Notes: generated by a model from the sequence alone, not told the origin. Positions 1-10,191 are shown, counted from the stretch's first letter. The stretch: 18,902 bases of DNA from Flavobacteriales bacterium (GCA_002683775.1 NYTT01000007.1:1-18902); one strand, 5' to 3'. A program made the numbers and translations.

Positions 1-3000
1 TTTAATTACTTGGTCTTTTTCTACATATTCGCTTGCGTTTGAGTCCCATATTTTTGCACGAACATGAATAATATACAAGCCTGAAGCTATTGGAATACCA
101 AAGTCATTTTTCAAATCCCAATCAACAGAAGTAATATTATCATCTTTTTCAATTGTTCGCACTAACGCACCACCGATAGAGTATATCTTTATAGACGCTC
201 TTTGAGGGAGATTTGTAATTTTAACTCTATTATCAAGTTGATTTGTTTCATATGTAGAATATCCATAATACGGATTAGGAACAGCTTTTATCGTCTCCAT
301 AGCATCTAAAGCAACTGATACATTTCCTTTAACAGCAACAATCTCTTCAGTACTGAAACTATATGTTGGATTAAAACCATTCATTGAAACTGCTTCAATT
401 ACTCTAGCTTTAGCTGAACCCGAGAAATTTGTTGTAGCTGTTGCAGTGAATGATTCACCAACTTCATAATCTACTCCATCGTAAGTAACCTTTTTACCAC
501 CCCAAGAACTTGCAGAATTCTCATATGCAACTACATAATTACTTCCTAAACTTAAAGCCATATCTCTATCAAAAAATTTATCTGAGGCAACAGTTTCATA
601 TTGTTTATAAGGCTTGGTAACTCGTAATTTAACTGTAGCTGTATTTGATAAATTAAGACTTCTTCCTGGCGCTAAAACTGGAGCCCCAACCCAAGTAACA
701 TTTTTAAAGACTGCCCATTTTGATGTCAAAGATTCTTCCATTAGTTTCTCGTAAATCCAATAAGATTCATCATAATTTGGTGAGAAATCACATTCAGTTA
801 TGTCATTAATATAATCATCAGTTGCTTTTACCCATGATTCTCCTCTAACAACATAAATAAAATGTTTACCACCTAGCAAGTAGTTTCCACCTGTAAACTG
901 CTCTCCTGTTGGTGCTGTAGGGTCGTATTGAGGAAAATCATCAGTTACTAATCTACCTGTTGGATTCCATAACATATCATTACCGTTTTCAGAAGTTTGC
1001 CATGAATCTTCTGAAAAAATAATATTTAAACGCTCCCCAGTCTCAATATCAATTGCATATCCAGGAAACCATCCTAATCCCATTGTATTACTATCATCTA
1101 CGTTACCATCTTTATCTAGAGATGCTGATTGTCTTAGTCCCATTTTTACCTGTTGACCTTCAGAAAGAGCTGGATCATCTTGCGCTTCCACTACACATAC
1201 TCTGCTCCACTTAGATTTATCATCTGTAAATACAATATCTACAGAATTTAGATTTTCTAACTTTGCTAGATTAGTAATAGAATTACTTAATCCAGGACCA
1301 TCATTAAAGTAAGAGGCATATCTGTAAGGAGACCATGTTCCTCCAGTCCATTCAAAACCGCCAAATGCATTAGTTGTTTGAACAACAGCGCTCTCAAATG
1401 CTCCATTTGGATCATCTGAACTATAATCACTTAGCTGTGCATTCGTTTCATTTACAAAAGTCCCAGATCTAATCCAATTAAAACCCCATAAGCTGAAAAA
1501 TGCATTTTCATCATCTCTATCTGCTACGCCTGATAACCATCTATCATTATTATTATCAAATTCTATAGTACCTGAAATCAACCCATTATTTTCAATATTG
1601 TCAGGGTCAGAACCAGGATTAACCGTTTGCAATACTTTAACATTTAATCCTAACTTAGAAATATACTTCTCTGAACCAACAGCTATATCATCATTAGCAA
1701 ATGAAACAATATTTCCTGTTTCATTATTTGTTAACTCCCATCTGTTGTAAGATACAATTTTATTTAGTTCAATAACAGGGTTCATTAATTTAAACGTAAA
1801 TTGTCCACTTGGAATTTTAAGAGGATCAACTACAGTAATGGTTAGAGGCCCATTACCTTGTTCATATTCAGGATACAGACTTCTATGATCAGATGAATTT
1901 AGAATTTCTTCGACAGTTGTAGCAGTAAGTTCAAGTGACATTCCTCCATTTCCTTGGCCTTCTAATCGTGTTAACTTAACTCCATCACCATATGACGCAT
2001 TTATATTTGTTCCATTACTTTCTGATTCAATAAAGTGAGGTATCGCAGAATACACCTTAATATTTCTTCTTCCTGAAATGTAAGGTTGATTTCTTCCGTC
2101 GTAATCAATCGCATTAACATCATAGGGAGAAGCATTTTCTTCTGCTCTATTATAACCATAGGCTATTGCCATAAAGTAATATGTTTTATGATTCACTAAT
2201 CTAGTATTTCCTAATGCAAATTTATCATCCTTAATCTGAAATGAGAATGATACACCATCATCAACTGAACCAATTACTCCCTCGCTTAAAACGGAAGCGA
2301 CTTCCTCAATTGGTGTGTAAACACCTAAAATTGGGTCTAAATATTGATTTACAATTCCAGAAACATCATCTTTGATATCAGATCTGTAAATTAATCTTGC
2401 TCTATCAGCATCATCTAAATCAGTTGCTGAAACAGTAGCATCTTTTAATTGATAAACTAAATATCCTTGAAAAGTGTAAGCACTATCATTTAGCAAATTA
2501 TCTGGTTTTGTGATATATGGATCTTTCTCTGCATATGATTGATCAATATTATTTGAAGTTCCACTATTTGAAAGAGTAAAAATCAATTCTTTATCTAATT
2601 CTCTAATTGTCAAATCAGGAGCATCAGGTCCATTGAGAATATTAAAATTATTATCAAATAGTGCTTGAGCCTCTCTATCATAAATTTTAAGTAATTGGAT
2701 AGATGCAGTTTGTCCTCCTGATTTAGCTCTGGCCCAAACAACACCAGTTGTAATTGTGTTAACAGCTCCAGGTTCAAGTGTAAAGGGTCCAGCCGATTGT
2801 AAAAACCTTCTGTCTGCTGGCACATTTCCTGCCGTTACTTCAGTCCATTCTTGTCCAGGAAAAGCATCATCAGAAGTTCCAGGAAACATAAAATTACAAA
2901 GATCAGTTGTTGTTCCATTACCTGCACCGTGACCATCACCTCCATAAGTCATTGGCACATTATCTTTCCAAATACCTCTTAAATAATTATATATGTCTGT

Positions 3001-4143
3001 ACCCCCTTCTGGGTTTCCTGTTACAGTAAAATCGTTGTTATAATACACAAATTTAGACATAATAATTTGTTCGCCTGCCTCATCAATAACACCATCTCTA
3101 TCATTATCAATTCCATCTCCCTGATCTGCAATTGGGCCTTGAAAAAAATCAACACCTATAGCAGGTGGATTAAAACCATATCCAGCAGCTCCCTCATCCT
3201 CAGCATCTCCGTTATAACAAAATCCAAGCCCTAGGCCAACATCACAACCTACATAATCATCTAAATAATAACCTAAATCAGCATCGACCCACTGTCCAAA
3301 ATATGTATCATTTAAAGGTAATGTTGATCTATTAATAACTTTATAATTGTAAAAAGACATGTCATTAACTTCATTATCAGATGCAAAACCAAAGGCCTGT
3401 GCATGAATTTCTAATCCAAGGGGCTCCGCTTCTGTCTCTGTATGAATATTTCCTTTATCATTAAAAATCCAAAATAATGTTTGATCACCAAATAACTTAG
3501 CATCATCATTAGTTCCAGTTATGTTGTAATCAGGATAGTCTCCATCGTATGGCTCATAAAGACCATTGCCATTAACATCATAGTATGGCGCAAGAAATTC
3601 ATCCTGGCCCTGGGCAGGATCTCCGTGAGCTGGCCATTCTAAAATAGAAGGAGGAGGAGTATAAGTTGGATCAACATTGATTCTAGCAATATGCTCTTCT
3701 ACTTCAGATCGTTCTAATTTAAAATGTTTGTCCCATTTATTACACTCATCAGCAGAAATAGTTGCATTTGTAGTATTTAACGGCCCTGGCCAAAAGTCAT
3801 TTCCACTTTGACGGTAAGTCATTGCTGCTACCTTTAGTTGACCACCGTCATCTACGCCTCCTATCCATAATGCGCCTGCGAACATAGAATGCTTATTGCC
3901 ATCTTTAGGTATTTCATACCTTGCATCTGACAAGTTCCACCACATATCACCACCTGCCATTATAGTAGTTCTTATATTATTTACATCAAGATCTGTCTGA
4001 GATGTAGATGGATTACATCCTGCTGCAACTTTAGTGTTAATCACCACTGCAGGACTGTTATTCTCAACATTTTCTTTTGCCATCAATTCTGTTGTAAAGA
4101 AGGCGATTGATAGTATTATTATTTTTTTGATATTCTTATTCAT
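1..4143 (-). CDS. Very large secreted protein with T9SS-like C-terminal domain, 3' end off the window
   Basis: The minus-strand frame is open without any stop from the ATG at 4143 down to base 1 (1381 codons), so the gene is cut by the left edge. Residues 1-22 look like a signal peptide (MNKNIKK, then a hydrophobic run ending ELMA). The body is rich in Asp, Asn, Gly and aromatics and resembles large beta-rich exported proteins. It has Ca-binding-like stretches: YYDVNGNGLYEP near residue 187 and DGIDNDRDGVIDE near residue 343. From about residue 1283 the sequence KAVPNPYYGY, then VKITNLP, then GIPIASGLYIIHV matches the form of T9SS sorting domains, so only a short tail is probably missing. It starts 34 bp after the TonB-dependent receptor at 4178-7885, on the same strand, so the two are probably one operon. 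I infer export through T9SS and display at the surface. The substrate is unknown and I recognise no enzyme domain. Confidence 0.85.
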   Translation of the reverse strand, partial: MNKNIKKIIILSIAFFTTELMAKENVENNSPAVVINTKVAAGCNPSTSQTDLDVNNIRTTIMAGGDMWWNLSDARYEIPKDGNKHSMFAGALWIGGVDDGGQLKVAAMTYRQSGNDFWPGPLNTTNATISADECNKWDKHFKLERSEVEEHIARINVDPTYTPPPSILEWPAHGDPAQGQDEFLAPYYDVNGNGLYEPYDGDYPDYNITGTNDDAKLFGDQTLFWIFNDKGNIHTETEAEPLGLEIHAQAFGFASDNEVNDMSFYNYKVINRSTLPLNDTYFGQWVDADLGYYLDDYVGCDVGLGLGFCYNGDAEDEGAAGYGFNPPAIGVDFFQGPIADQGDGIDNDRDGVIDEAGEQIIMSKFVYYNNDFTVTGNPEGGTDIYNYLRGIWKDNVPMTYGGDGHGAGNGTTTDLCNFMFPGTSDDAFPGQEWTEVTAGNVPADRRFLQSAGPFTLEPGAVNTITTGVVWARAKSGGQTASIQLLKIYDREAQALFDNNFNILNGPDAPDLTIRELDKELIFTLSNSGTSNNIDQSYAEKDPYITKPDNLLNDSAYTFQGYLVYQLKDATVSATDLDDADRARLIYRSDIKDDVSGIVNQYLDPILGVYTPIEEVASVLSEGVIGSVDDGVSFSFQIKDDKFALGNTRLVNHKTYYFMAIAYGYNRAEENASPYDVNAIDYDGRNQPYISGRRNIKVYSAIPHFIESESNGTNINASYGDGVKLTRLEGQGNGGMSLELTATTVEEILNSSDHRSLYPEYEQGNGPLTITVVDPLKIPSGQFTFKLMNPVIELNKIVSYNRWELTNNETGNIVSFANDDIAVGSEKYISKLGLNVKVLQTVNPGSDPDNIENNGLISGTIEFDNNNDRWLSGVADRDDENAFFSLWGFNWIRSGTFVNETNAQLSDYSSDDPNGAFESAVVQTTNAFGGFEWTGGTWSPYRYASYFNDGPGLSNSITNLAKLENLNSVDIVFTDDKSKWSRVCVVEAQDDPALSEGQQVKMGLRQSASLDKDGNVDDSNTMGLGWFPGYAIDIETGERLNIIFSEDSWQTSENGNDMLWNPTGRLVTDDFPQYDPTAPTGEQFTGGNYLLGGKHFIYVVRGESWVKATDDYINDITECDFSPNYDESYWIYEKLMEESLTSKWAVFKNVTWVGAPVLAPGRSLNLSNTATVKLRVTKPYKQYETVASDKFFDRDMALSLGSNYVVAYENSASSWGGKKVTYDGVDYEVGESFTATATTNFSGSAKARVIEAVSMNGFNPTYSFSTEEIVAVKGNVSVALDAMETIKAVPNPYYGYSTYETNQLDNRVKITNLPQRASIKIYSIGGALVRTIEKDDNITSVDWDLKNDFGIPIASGLYIIHVRAKIWDSNASEYVEKDQVIK

Positions 4144-4177
4144 AAAAACTTTTTTTCTTTTTATCTATTTCTATATA

Positions 4178-7100
4178 TTAAAATTGTAAGCTAACACCAG
4201 CTCTAAACATTCTAGGCAAACTATAGTTATTTGGATTATTAACTGCTAATGAATAAAGATACCTAAAAGAATCAGCATCATTTTTAGCATCAATAGCACT
4301 CTGAGATGCTGCGGCAGTTAAATAGCCATCATCCTGAGCATTTCCTGTTGCACGATAAACACTTATAATATTTTTAGCATTCATTAAATTTTGTATTTGT
4401 AAATACACATTTACATGTGAGCTTTTCTTCTCGTTCCATTTAATCTCAAACTCTTTATTAATTTTCATATTGATTCTAAATTGCCAAGGTAATCTAGATC
4501 CGTTTAAAGAACCTTCAAGAGTTGATCTGTCATTTATTCCATCAGCTGCCTCTTGAGTTATGTTTGATTGCTTAGAATATGGAGTCCCTGATCCAGCGGC
4601 TAATGTTAAGTTTGCACCAGCATTTTCAAATACATTTAATCCAAACCATACTGGTCCATTATAATCTTTTCCATCTCCATAATGATAATCAATTGCAGCA
4701 GATATTGCATGTCTTTGGTCATAAGATAGTGGAATAGTAGTTCTTAGATTTGGCTGACCAGTATTAACCAAACTTTGTCCTGATGTTGCTGATGAACCCG
4801 TCCCATCAGCAAACTGTAATGTATAATTCGCAGTTAACTGAACATTATTTGTTCTTCTCAAATCATAGTTGATAGACATTCCTTTAACAGTACCAAAATC
4901 AATGTTGTCATAAGTATAATATTGGGCTGGATAAGCCGACAAAACATTTGTAATTTGTATCATATCTCGCAATTCTTTATAGAAAGCTGATATTTTTAAA
5001 GCAGATTTTAAAGATAATGTTTTTGCAAAACCTAGTTCATAATCAACAGTTTTTTCTGGCTTTAGATTTGGGTTATTTAAAGTAGCACCAACTCTATCAG
5101 CCATAAACAAGTAATCAACAGGTTCAAGTCTATTACCTGTGGGTGGTCTTTGTGTTAAGACATCATAATGAGCAAAAAATTGAGCTTCATCTGAAATTGG
5201 GAATGAAAAAGCAATTCGAGGCATAAATATTAGTTCCGGAGTATAATCCTCAAAAGCTTGATCAACATTAACAATACCTTCTTTAGCTGATTGTGCATCG
5301 ATTAAATATGGGGAAATTTTACCGCCTGCTGCTTCAGCAAGTAAAGTTGGATCAGATATTTGCAAGCCTTCTGCGTTATACCATGAGTCATCTATATTGT
5401 CTCTGTATCCAACAATACTAGAAGGATTCTCTATATCATCAACATATACAACAAAATCATTTCCAATAGTAGAAGGTATGTCAGTCCCATTTAATAAATC
5501 AGTATTTGCACTTGCAGTGAAAGCACTATAGAGCAAATGCTGGTCTTTTAATACTTTCTGATTTGCATCATATCTATCAATCCTAAGACCGACATTAAAA
5601 ATTAAATCTTCGATTGCAAATTTATCTTGAATATATCCAGCAGTATATATAGGATTAAAAGCAGCTATAGATCTATCACTCCCTTCCTCAAAGAAACTTT
5701 GAAGAGTGGGCGTAGAAGTTGGTTTATTACCATAAATATCATACCCGTAATAATAAACAAGAGATGATCCATTATTTAATAACTCGTCAGGACTAAACAA
5801 ATCTAATGAATAGCGTGAAGGATCATATGAGTCAATGTCAATAAAATCAACTCCGTAAGGATCAAGACCTAACTCATTTCTTAAATTCCTATCAAAATCT
5901 GACTGTTCAGAACCAACAAATAATCTGTCATAATTGATAGTATCTTGATATATACCATTAGCGTCAAACACGGGCATCGGATTTGACAAATCTCTCTCTA
6001 AAATATGTTTGTTAGCCTGCTGACGCATTAAACCCCACAATCCCATTGGACTAATCCCCCAATAATAATCCTTTCTCTGTTCAAACTCAAATCCAAAAGA
6101 TAATTCGTGTGATTTTATGTCTGCAGATCCTGAGGCTTTAAAGCTAGTTTGTGTATTTTCTTCCTTAGCATATGTATTATACATCGTCCCATGATTTCCA
6201 TAAAGCGAATATACACTAGCAGGTGAATTACCATTAAGTAGTCCTTGACCCTTGAGGTCAGCTGCTGTTCTTATCACACCATCATTAGATGCATTGACAC
6301 CAAAGAAATTCCCCATAGTTGCAGCTTGAAAAGAATTTTGACCATACTCTGAGAACATATCATAGTAAGCAGATGTGTAGTTAACTAAACTTGGATTAAT
6401 GTTGCTAGCTTCAAATGTAAATAAAGTATCTGCCCAACCATTTAATGTTTGACCAGTATAAATCGTATTTGTTAAGGAATCTATGGCTTCTCCCTGCTGA
6501 TAAATTGGAGCTTTGTATGTGTTAAACCTTCCAACATAACCATAGTTAAAAATGTTATCGGCATGATTTGCATCTCCAAATGTGTAACTGTTACTCGTGT
6601 AATCACCTTGAATGGTAAAAAAAGCATTTTTAATAGTTGAAGCGCTTTCCTCAGAGTTTGTTTCCTCTGAGCCAAATTTCTGTGTTAACTTTCCGAAAAG
6701 TCTATATGTAACTTGTGAAGATTTTCTATTATTATCAGATGAGAACATAGACCTCCAAGCAGAAAAATCATCACTTTCTCTTCCGTAAAAAGTTGCTCCT
6801 AAAGATAAAAATGTGTTTTTGGAGGGTTTGAAATCTAATTTACCCGATACATTGATCTTTTTAAAGTTAGAATTTAGCTTTGCGTCTACTAATTCAAAAT
6901 CAGATTCATTTAGAAATTCAGATGAGCTTAAGAAGCCAGCAGTTGCATTTGGAGCAACTACAAATGGATTTTCCCTCAAACCTTCTAGAACATTGTCTTT
7001 AACTTTCCATCTTCCAATTGCAGAAGGGTCTGTATCGTCATTACTATTAAGTTCTCCTGATAAAAAATAACCAATTATTGAACTCCCCTTTGTACCATCA

Positions 7101-7885
7101 GATTTTCTTTTTTTCAAAATAGGTCCAGATAATGCAAATCCAACTAAATTATAATTATAATCGTCAAACAAAGACGATGTCTCGTACTCTAACCCCCCAG
7201 CCAATCTACTAGATGGGCCTTTTGTTGTTACAGAAATAATACCTCCAGTCGCATCTCCGTATTTAGCAGGAACACCACCTGTTATTACTGTTATCTGTTC
7301 AATTCCAGATGTTGGAACACCCATAGCTCCTCTAACCTTAATTCCGTCAATATAATATTCTGTAGCATCCCCTCTAGATCCTCTTACATTTACACCATCA
7401 CCTTCATCCTTCTGATATATTCCTGCAGTAGTTGCAGCAACAGAAGACACATTTCTAGTTGGTAAAGCAACTATTTCTTCAGCTGTTTTAGTTTCTCCTG
7501 ACAAATTATCTTTATCTAGTAGCGGCTTCTTATAAGCGATGACTTGAACTTCACCTATAGCGATACCTTCTTGTAATTTAATATCTTGAGGCGTAATTTT
7601 GTTTGAGGAAATTATAACACCTGTGATTTCAACAGTTCCATAACCAACAAAAGTTGCCTTAACTACATAATTTCCAGGCTCAAGTGGTTTAATTGTATAA
7701 TTACCATCAAAATCAGTTGTTGTACCGCCAATTTGATTTCCGTTTTTCTCAGCAATAACATTTGCAAATGGAATAGGCTCTCCACTCATTGCATCAGTTA
7801 TAACTCCCTTAAGCGTACCTGTTTGTGCAAATGCAATAGATGAAATTAATGCAAATAGCGCTATTAAATAATTTTTTTTCGACAT
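4178..7885 (-). CDS. TonB-dependent outer-membrane receptor with N-terminal carboxypeptidase-like domain
   Basis: A 1235-residue outer-membrane receptor that should import, or help process, a substrate using TonB-ExbBD energy. Residues 1-20 are a signal peptide ending IAFA. Residues about 23-108 form a CarboxypepD_reg-like beta-sandwich (GTLKGVITDAMSGEPIPFANV, then DFDGNYTI and LEPGNYVVKATFVGY). The plug spans about 130-222, with NVRGSRGDATEYYIDGIKV and GGVPAKYGDATGGIISVTTK. The rest is a beta-barrel that ends in the usual aromatic residue (VSLQF). The 34-bp gap to the giant secreted protein downstream suggests co-transcription. No SusD-like lipoprotein is next to it within the window, so I do not call it a SusC of a polysaccharide locus. 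I see no riboswitch or convincing promoter in the 99 bp upstream, which it shares with the divergent lipoprotein gene. The substrate cannot be told from sequence. Confidence 0.93.
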   Translation of the reverse strand: MSKKNYLIALFALISSIAFAQTGTLKGVITDAMSGEPIPFANVIAEKNGNQIGGTTTDFDGNYTIKPLEPGNYVVKATFVGYGTVEITGVIISSNKITPQDIKLQEGIAIGEVQVIAYKKPLLDKDNLSGETKTAEEIVALPTRNVSSVAATTAGIYQKDEGDGVNVRGSRGDATEYYIDGIKVRGAMGVPTSGIEQITVITGGVPAKYGDATGGIISVTTKGPSSRLAGGLEYETSSLFDDYNYNLVGFALSGPILKKRKSDGTKGSSIIGYFLSGELNSNDDTDPSAIGRWKVKDNVLEGLRENPFVVAPNATAGFLSSSEFLNESDFELVDAKLNSNFKKINVSGKLDFKPSKNTFLSLGATFYGRESDDFSAWRSMFSSDNNRKSSQVTYRLFGKLTQKFGSEETNSEESASTIKNAFFTIQGDYTSNSYTFGDANHADNIFNYGYVGRFNTYKAPIYQQGEAIDSLTNTIYTGQTLNGWADTLFTFEASNINPSLVNYTSAYYDMFSEYGQNSFQAATMGNFFGVNASNDGVIRTAADLKGQGLLNGNSPASVYSLYGNHGTMYNTYAKEENTQTSFKASGSADIKSHELSFGFEFEQRKDYYWGISPMGLWGLMRQQANKHILERDLSNPMPVFDANGIYQDTINYDRLFVGSEQSDFDRNLRNELGLDPYGVDFIDIDSYDPSRYSLDLFSPDELLNNGSSLVYYYGYDIYGNKPTSTPTLQSFFEEGSDRSIAAFNPIYTAGYIQDKFAIEDLIFNVGLRIDRYDANQKVLKDQHLLYSAFTASANTDLLNGTDIPSTIGNDFVVYVDDIENPSSIVGYRDNIDDSWYNAEGLQISDPTLLAEAAGGKISPYLIDAQSAKEGIVNVDQAFEDYTPELIFMPRIAFSFPISDEAQFFAHYDVLTQRPPTGNRLEPVDYLFMADRVGATLNNPNLKPEKTVDYELGFAKTLSLKSALKISAFYKELRDMIQITNVLSAYPAQYYTYDNIDFGTVKGMSINYDLRRTNNVQLTANYTLQFADGTGSSATSGQSLVNTGQPNLRTTIPLSYDQRHAISAAIDYHYGDGKDYNGPVWFGLNVFENAGANLTLAAGSGTPYSKQSNITQEAADGINDRSTLEGSLNGSRLPWQFRINMKINKEFEIKWNEKKSSHVNVYLQIQNLMNAKNIISVYRATGNAQDDGYLTAAASQSAIDAKNDADSFRYLYSLAVNNPNNYSLPRMFRAGVSLQF

Positions 7886-7984
7886 AATACTGAAGCTTTT
7901 ATATAGTTTTAGAGCTCGTAAAGATATAAATATTTTGAAATTATTAAGGATAATACTTTCATTTATTTTGTTTAAAATTGCATC

Positions 7985-8398
7985 ATGAACAAGGCTTTTA
8001 TTATAATAATATTTTCACTAATTTTTTTGAGCTGTAACAGCAAAGATGATTTCATTGAAAATGTATACGTAAATGAAATAATAGACTTGAGTCTACCCCA
8101 AAATAGTAATATTATAAACAATGGAAGTCATATTTTTATAGAAGGAGGAGTTGAAGGAATTATAATTTATCACTCGATTGGAAATGAATATAAAGTCTAT
8201 GACAGAAATTGCAGCTATGAACCTTCATTAAATTGCGCATCCATAGACTCAGTAAACAGTGGAATTGCATTTTGTGGATGTTGCCCTTCAGCATTTTCGA
8301 TTTTCAGTTCTGGAGAAGCAATAAATGCACCAGCACTATTACCATTAAAACAATATAATTGGAGCTTAGAGAATTCAATAATGAGAATTTATAATTAA
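7985..8398 (+). CDS. Small lipoprotein with a degenerate Rieske-like fold
   Basis: A 137-residue protein starting with a lipoprotein signal: a hydrophobic run ending FLSC, with the lipidated Cys at residue 17. The C-terminal half carries CGCCPSAF (97-104), then SGEAINAPALLPLKQY (109-124). This closely follows the second half of a Rieske domain (CPCHGSxF, then GE, then GPA, PL and Y), and DRNCSY at 73-78 sits where the first C-x-H should be. The two His ligands appear to be replaced: Tyr78 for the first, Cys100 for the second. A normal [2Fe-2S] Rieske cluster is therefore unlikely, although five Cys (76, 84, 97, 99, 100) remain. Membrane anchoring is inferred from the lipobox. The function is unknown. 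The stop codon overlaps that of the convergent gene at 8395-10173. Confidence is high that this is a gene and moderate for the Rieske relationship. Confidence 0.75.
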   Translation: MNKAFIIIIFSLIFLSCNSKDDFIENVYVNEIIDLSLPQNSNIINNGSHIFIEGGVEGIIIYHSIGNEYKVYDRNCSYEPSLNCASIDSVNSGIAFCGCCPSAFSIFSSGEAINAPALLPLKQYNWSLENSIMRIYN

Positions 8399-10173
8399 AA
8401 ATTAATTTTCATAACTTTTGTAATACTCTTTTGACCATTTGTTATTACTTCTAAAAAATAAACACCATTGTTAAGTTTTTGAATAAATTTGTTAGATATT
8501 TGGTAAGGAAAGCTATCTGATTTTATAGTTTTTTTATAAACTTGATTTCCTCGAACATCACTTATTCTAATTGTAACTCTAGAATGCACCAAGCTTTCAA
8601 CAAAAATTGTTAAACTAGAATTTTCAGAAATTGGATTTGGACTAACAGATACATCTGCAGAAGGTTTGGAAAAATTTAATCCAACATTAGTTCTCAAGTA
8701 TACTGACTCTGAGGAATAAGAACATCCAAATTCGTCAGTAGCAACAACATAATACATACCACTTTCATTTATAGAAAGGAAAGATTGATTAGCGCCAAAA
8801 ATTATTCCATCATCATTGTACCATTGTAAAAATGAGTATGATGCAGAATCTACTATCCAAGCTAGCGAAGAATTATAATTCAACTGAGGATTATAAGTTG
8901 AATCACAAATTACTACCCATACATCAGATGAAGATGAGATGCATCCAAAATCATTAACTACAACCAACGAATATAATCCAGAAGTATTTGGCTGAATAAA
9001 AGAATCAGTTGCTCCAGAAATTGGACTATTAAAATAATACCACTGAGCAGATAAAGTATCTTGAGAAGAAGTAATTAAATTATTAATTGTATCGTATAGT
9101 AAAGATGGTACTAAAGGGGGGTCATACACAAAGATGGTATCAAAAGTTGTGATAGAATTTGGCGGAATTTCTGAAACATAATAATTTATTGACAACCCAC
9201 CACCGTTCTCAGAAAAAACACCTGCTTGTTGCTGAGGGGTAAATGTCAATCCTCCACAGTATTCGAGCCCCCAAGGCCACCCATCATCATCCCAAACATC
9301 AATTGTTACATTTTGTCCTGACACTTGCAATGGATTATAAATACTTATCATCAAAGGAAAAGGCTGAGTTATTGCATTATTAGCACTAATTGATTGAATC
9401 ATCCCATTAGTAGAGTTGATATCGTATAGTAAATCTACATCACCAATCAATATATTGTCAGAACAATTTCCTGAAACAATTTCAATACTATCTAAAAAAT
9501 AAATTGGATTTGCTTGAATGGCTGAATACTGAACTATGTACTGACCAGATTGACTATAAATTTGATCAACAGGCTGCTCTAGATTGCTAGTGTTACCATT
9601 ACCAAAATCCCAAAAATATGATAGCATACCTACATTATTATTTGTAAAACTTATTGTCGCTGGATTACAAGCAACAGAAGAGGACATATTAAAACCTAAA
9701 TTAGAAGACAAAGAAGTGTCAGGATAAATTGTTAAAGGAAGAGAAAATGAAATGCTTTCTGTTCCAGATATTGCTGATAGACTATGAGTTGCAATCAAAT
9801 TAACATCAACATTATAATTTCCAGATATCAATGGTGTACCTGAAATATTTACACATCCGTATTGAGTAATTGACGGGTCATAATGACAACTTGCAGTTGA
9901 GTTGTTACATTCCCAGGTCATTCCAAGAGGAAGCAATATAGATATAATATGAAAATCTGTAAAAGTTATATTAAGTCCATTATCTACTGTATCAATTGGT
10001 AGAAAAAAAGTAATATCTTCATCATACATTTGACCAACATTTCCATTAGCTAATGTATCAATACTAAGACCATAGTTGATACCTGCAGGAATATAGCTGT
10101 AATCAATTGTGCATTGTGCTTCAACATAAATTATGTTAAAAAATAAAAGAAATGTAGCAAAAACCGTTTTCAT
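8395..10173 (-). CDS. Secreted PKD / Ig-like protein with T9SS type A sorting domain
   Basis: A 592-residue exported protein. I take the ATG at 10173 as the start. A TTG seven codons upstream is in frame, but it lies inside the -7 promoter element and would put extra residues before the signal peptide (MKTVFATFLLFFNIIYVEA). Residues about 165-230 hold a PKD-type repeat with SYFWDFGNGNTS and QIYSQSGQYIV. Two related Ig-like units follow, near 378-413 and 450-485, each with QWY, then a Ser/Gly-rich strand, then GxYxxVVxxxFGC. From about 510 the pattern SVSPNPISE, then VTIRISDVRGNQVY, then LNNGVYFLEV and KVMKINF is a type A T9SS sorting domain, normally cleaved as the protein is attached to the surface. 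No catalytic domain is visible. It appears to be a single-gene unit with its own promoter just upstream. An adhesion or structural role is only a guess. Confidence 0.9.
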   Translation of the reverse strand: MKTVFATFLLFFNIIYVEAQCTIDYSYIPAGINYGLSIDTLANGNVGQMYDEDITFFLPIDTVDNGLNITFTDFHIISILLPLGMTWECNNSTASCHYDPSITQYGCVNISGTPLISGNYNVDVNLIATHSLSAISGTESISFSLPLTIYPDTSLSSNLGFNMSSSVACNPATISFTNNNVGMLSYFWDFGNGNTSNLEQPVDQIYSQSGQYIVQYSAIQANPIYFLDSIEIVSGNCSDNILIGDVDLLYDINSTNGMIQSISANNAITQPFPLMISIYNPLQVSGQNVTIDVWDDDGWPWGLEYCGGLTFTPQQQAGVFSENGGGLSINYYVSEIPPNSITTFDTIFVYDPPLVPSLLYDTINNLITSSQDTLSAQWYYFNSPISGATDSFIQPNTSGLYSLVVVNDFGCISSSSDVWVVICDSTYNPQLNYNSSLAWIVDSASYSFLQWYNDDGIIFGANQSFLSINESGMYYVVATDEFGCSYSSESVYLRTNVGLNFSKPSADVSVSPNPISENSSLTIFVESLVHSRVTIRISDVRGNQVYKKTIKSDSFPYQISNKFIQKLNNGVYFLEVITNGQKSITKVMKINF

Positions 10174-10191
10174 TATTTCATTTAAGTGAAG

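Noticed and set aside
6481..7070. Short frames on both strands inside the large TonB receptor gene
   Set aside because: Out-of-frame readings of a conserved receptor, with no start context or domain.
4178..7885. SusC of a polysaccharide utilisation locus
   Set aside because: No SusD-like lipoprotein, glycoside hydrolase or regulator is next to it in the window; a general TonB receptor call is safer.
7886..7984. Divergent promoters between the large receptor and the Rieske-like lipoprotein
   Set aside because: Only partial matches to TAnnTTTG were found on either strand, without a -33 element, so none is called.
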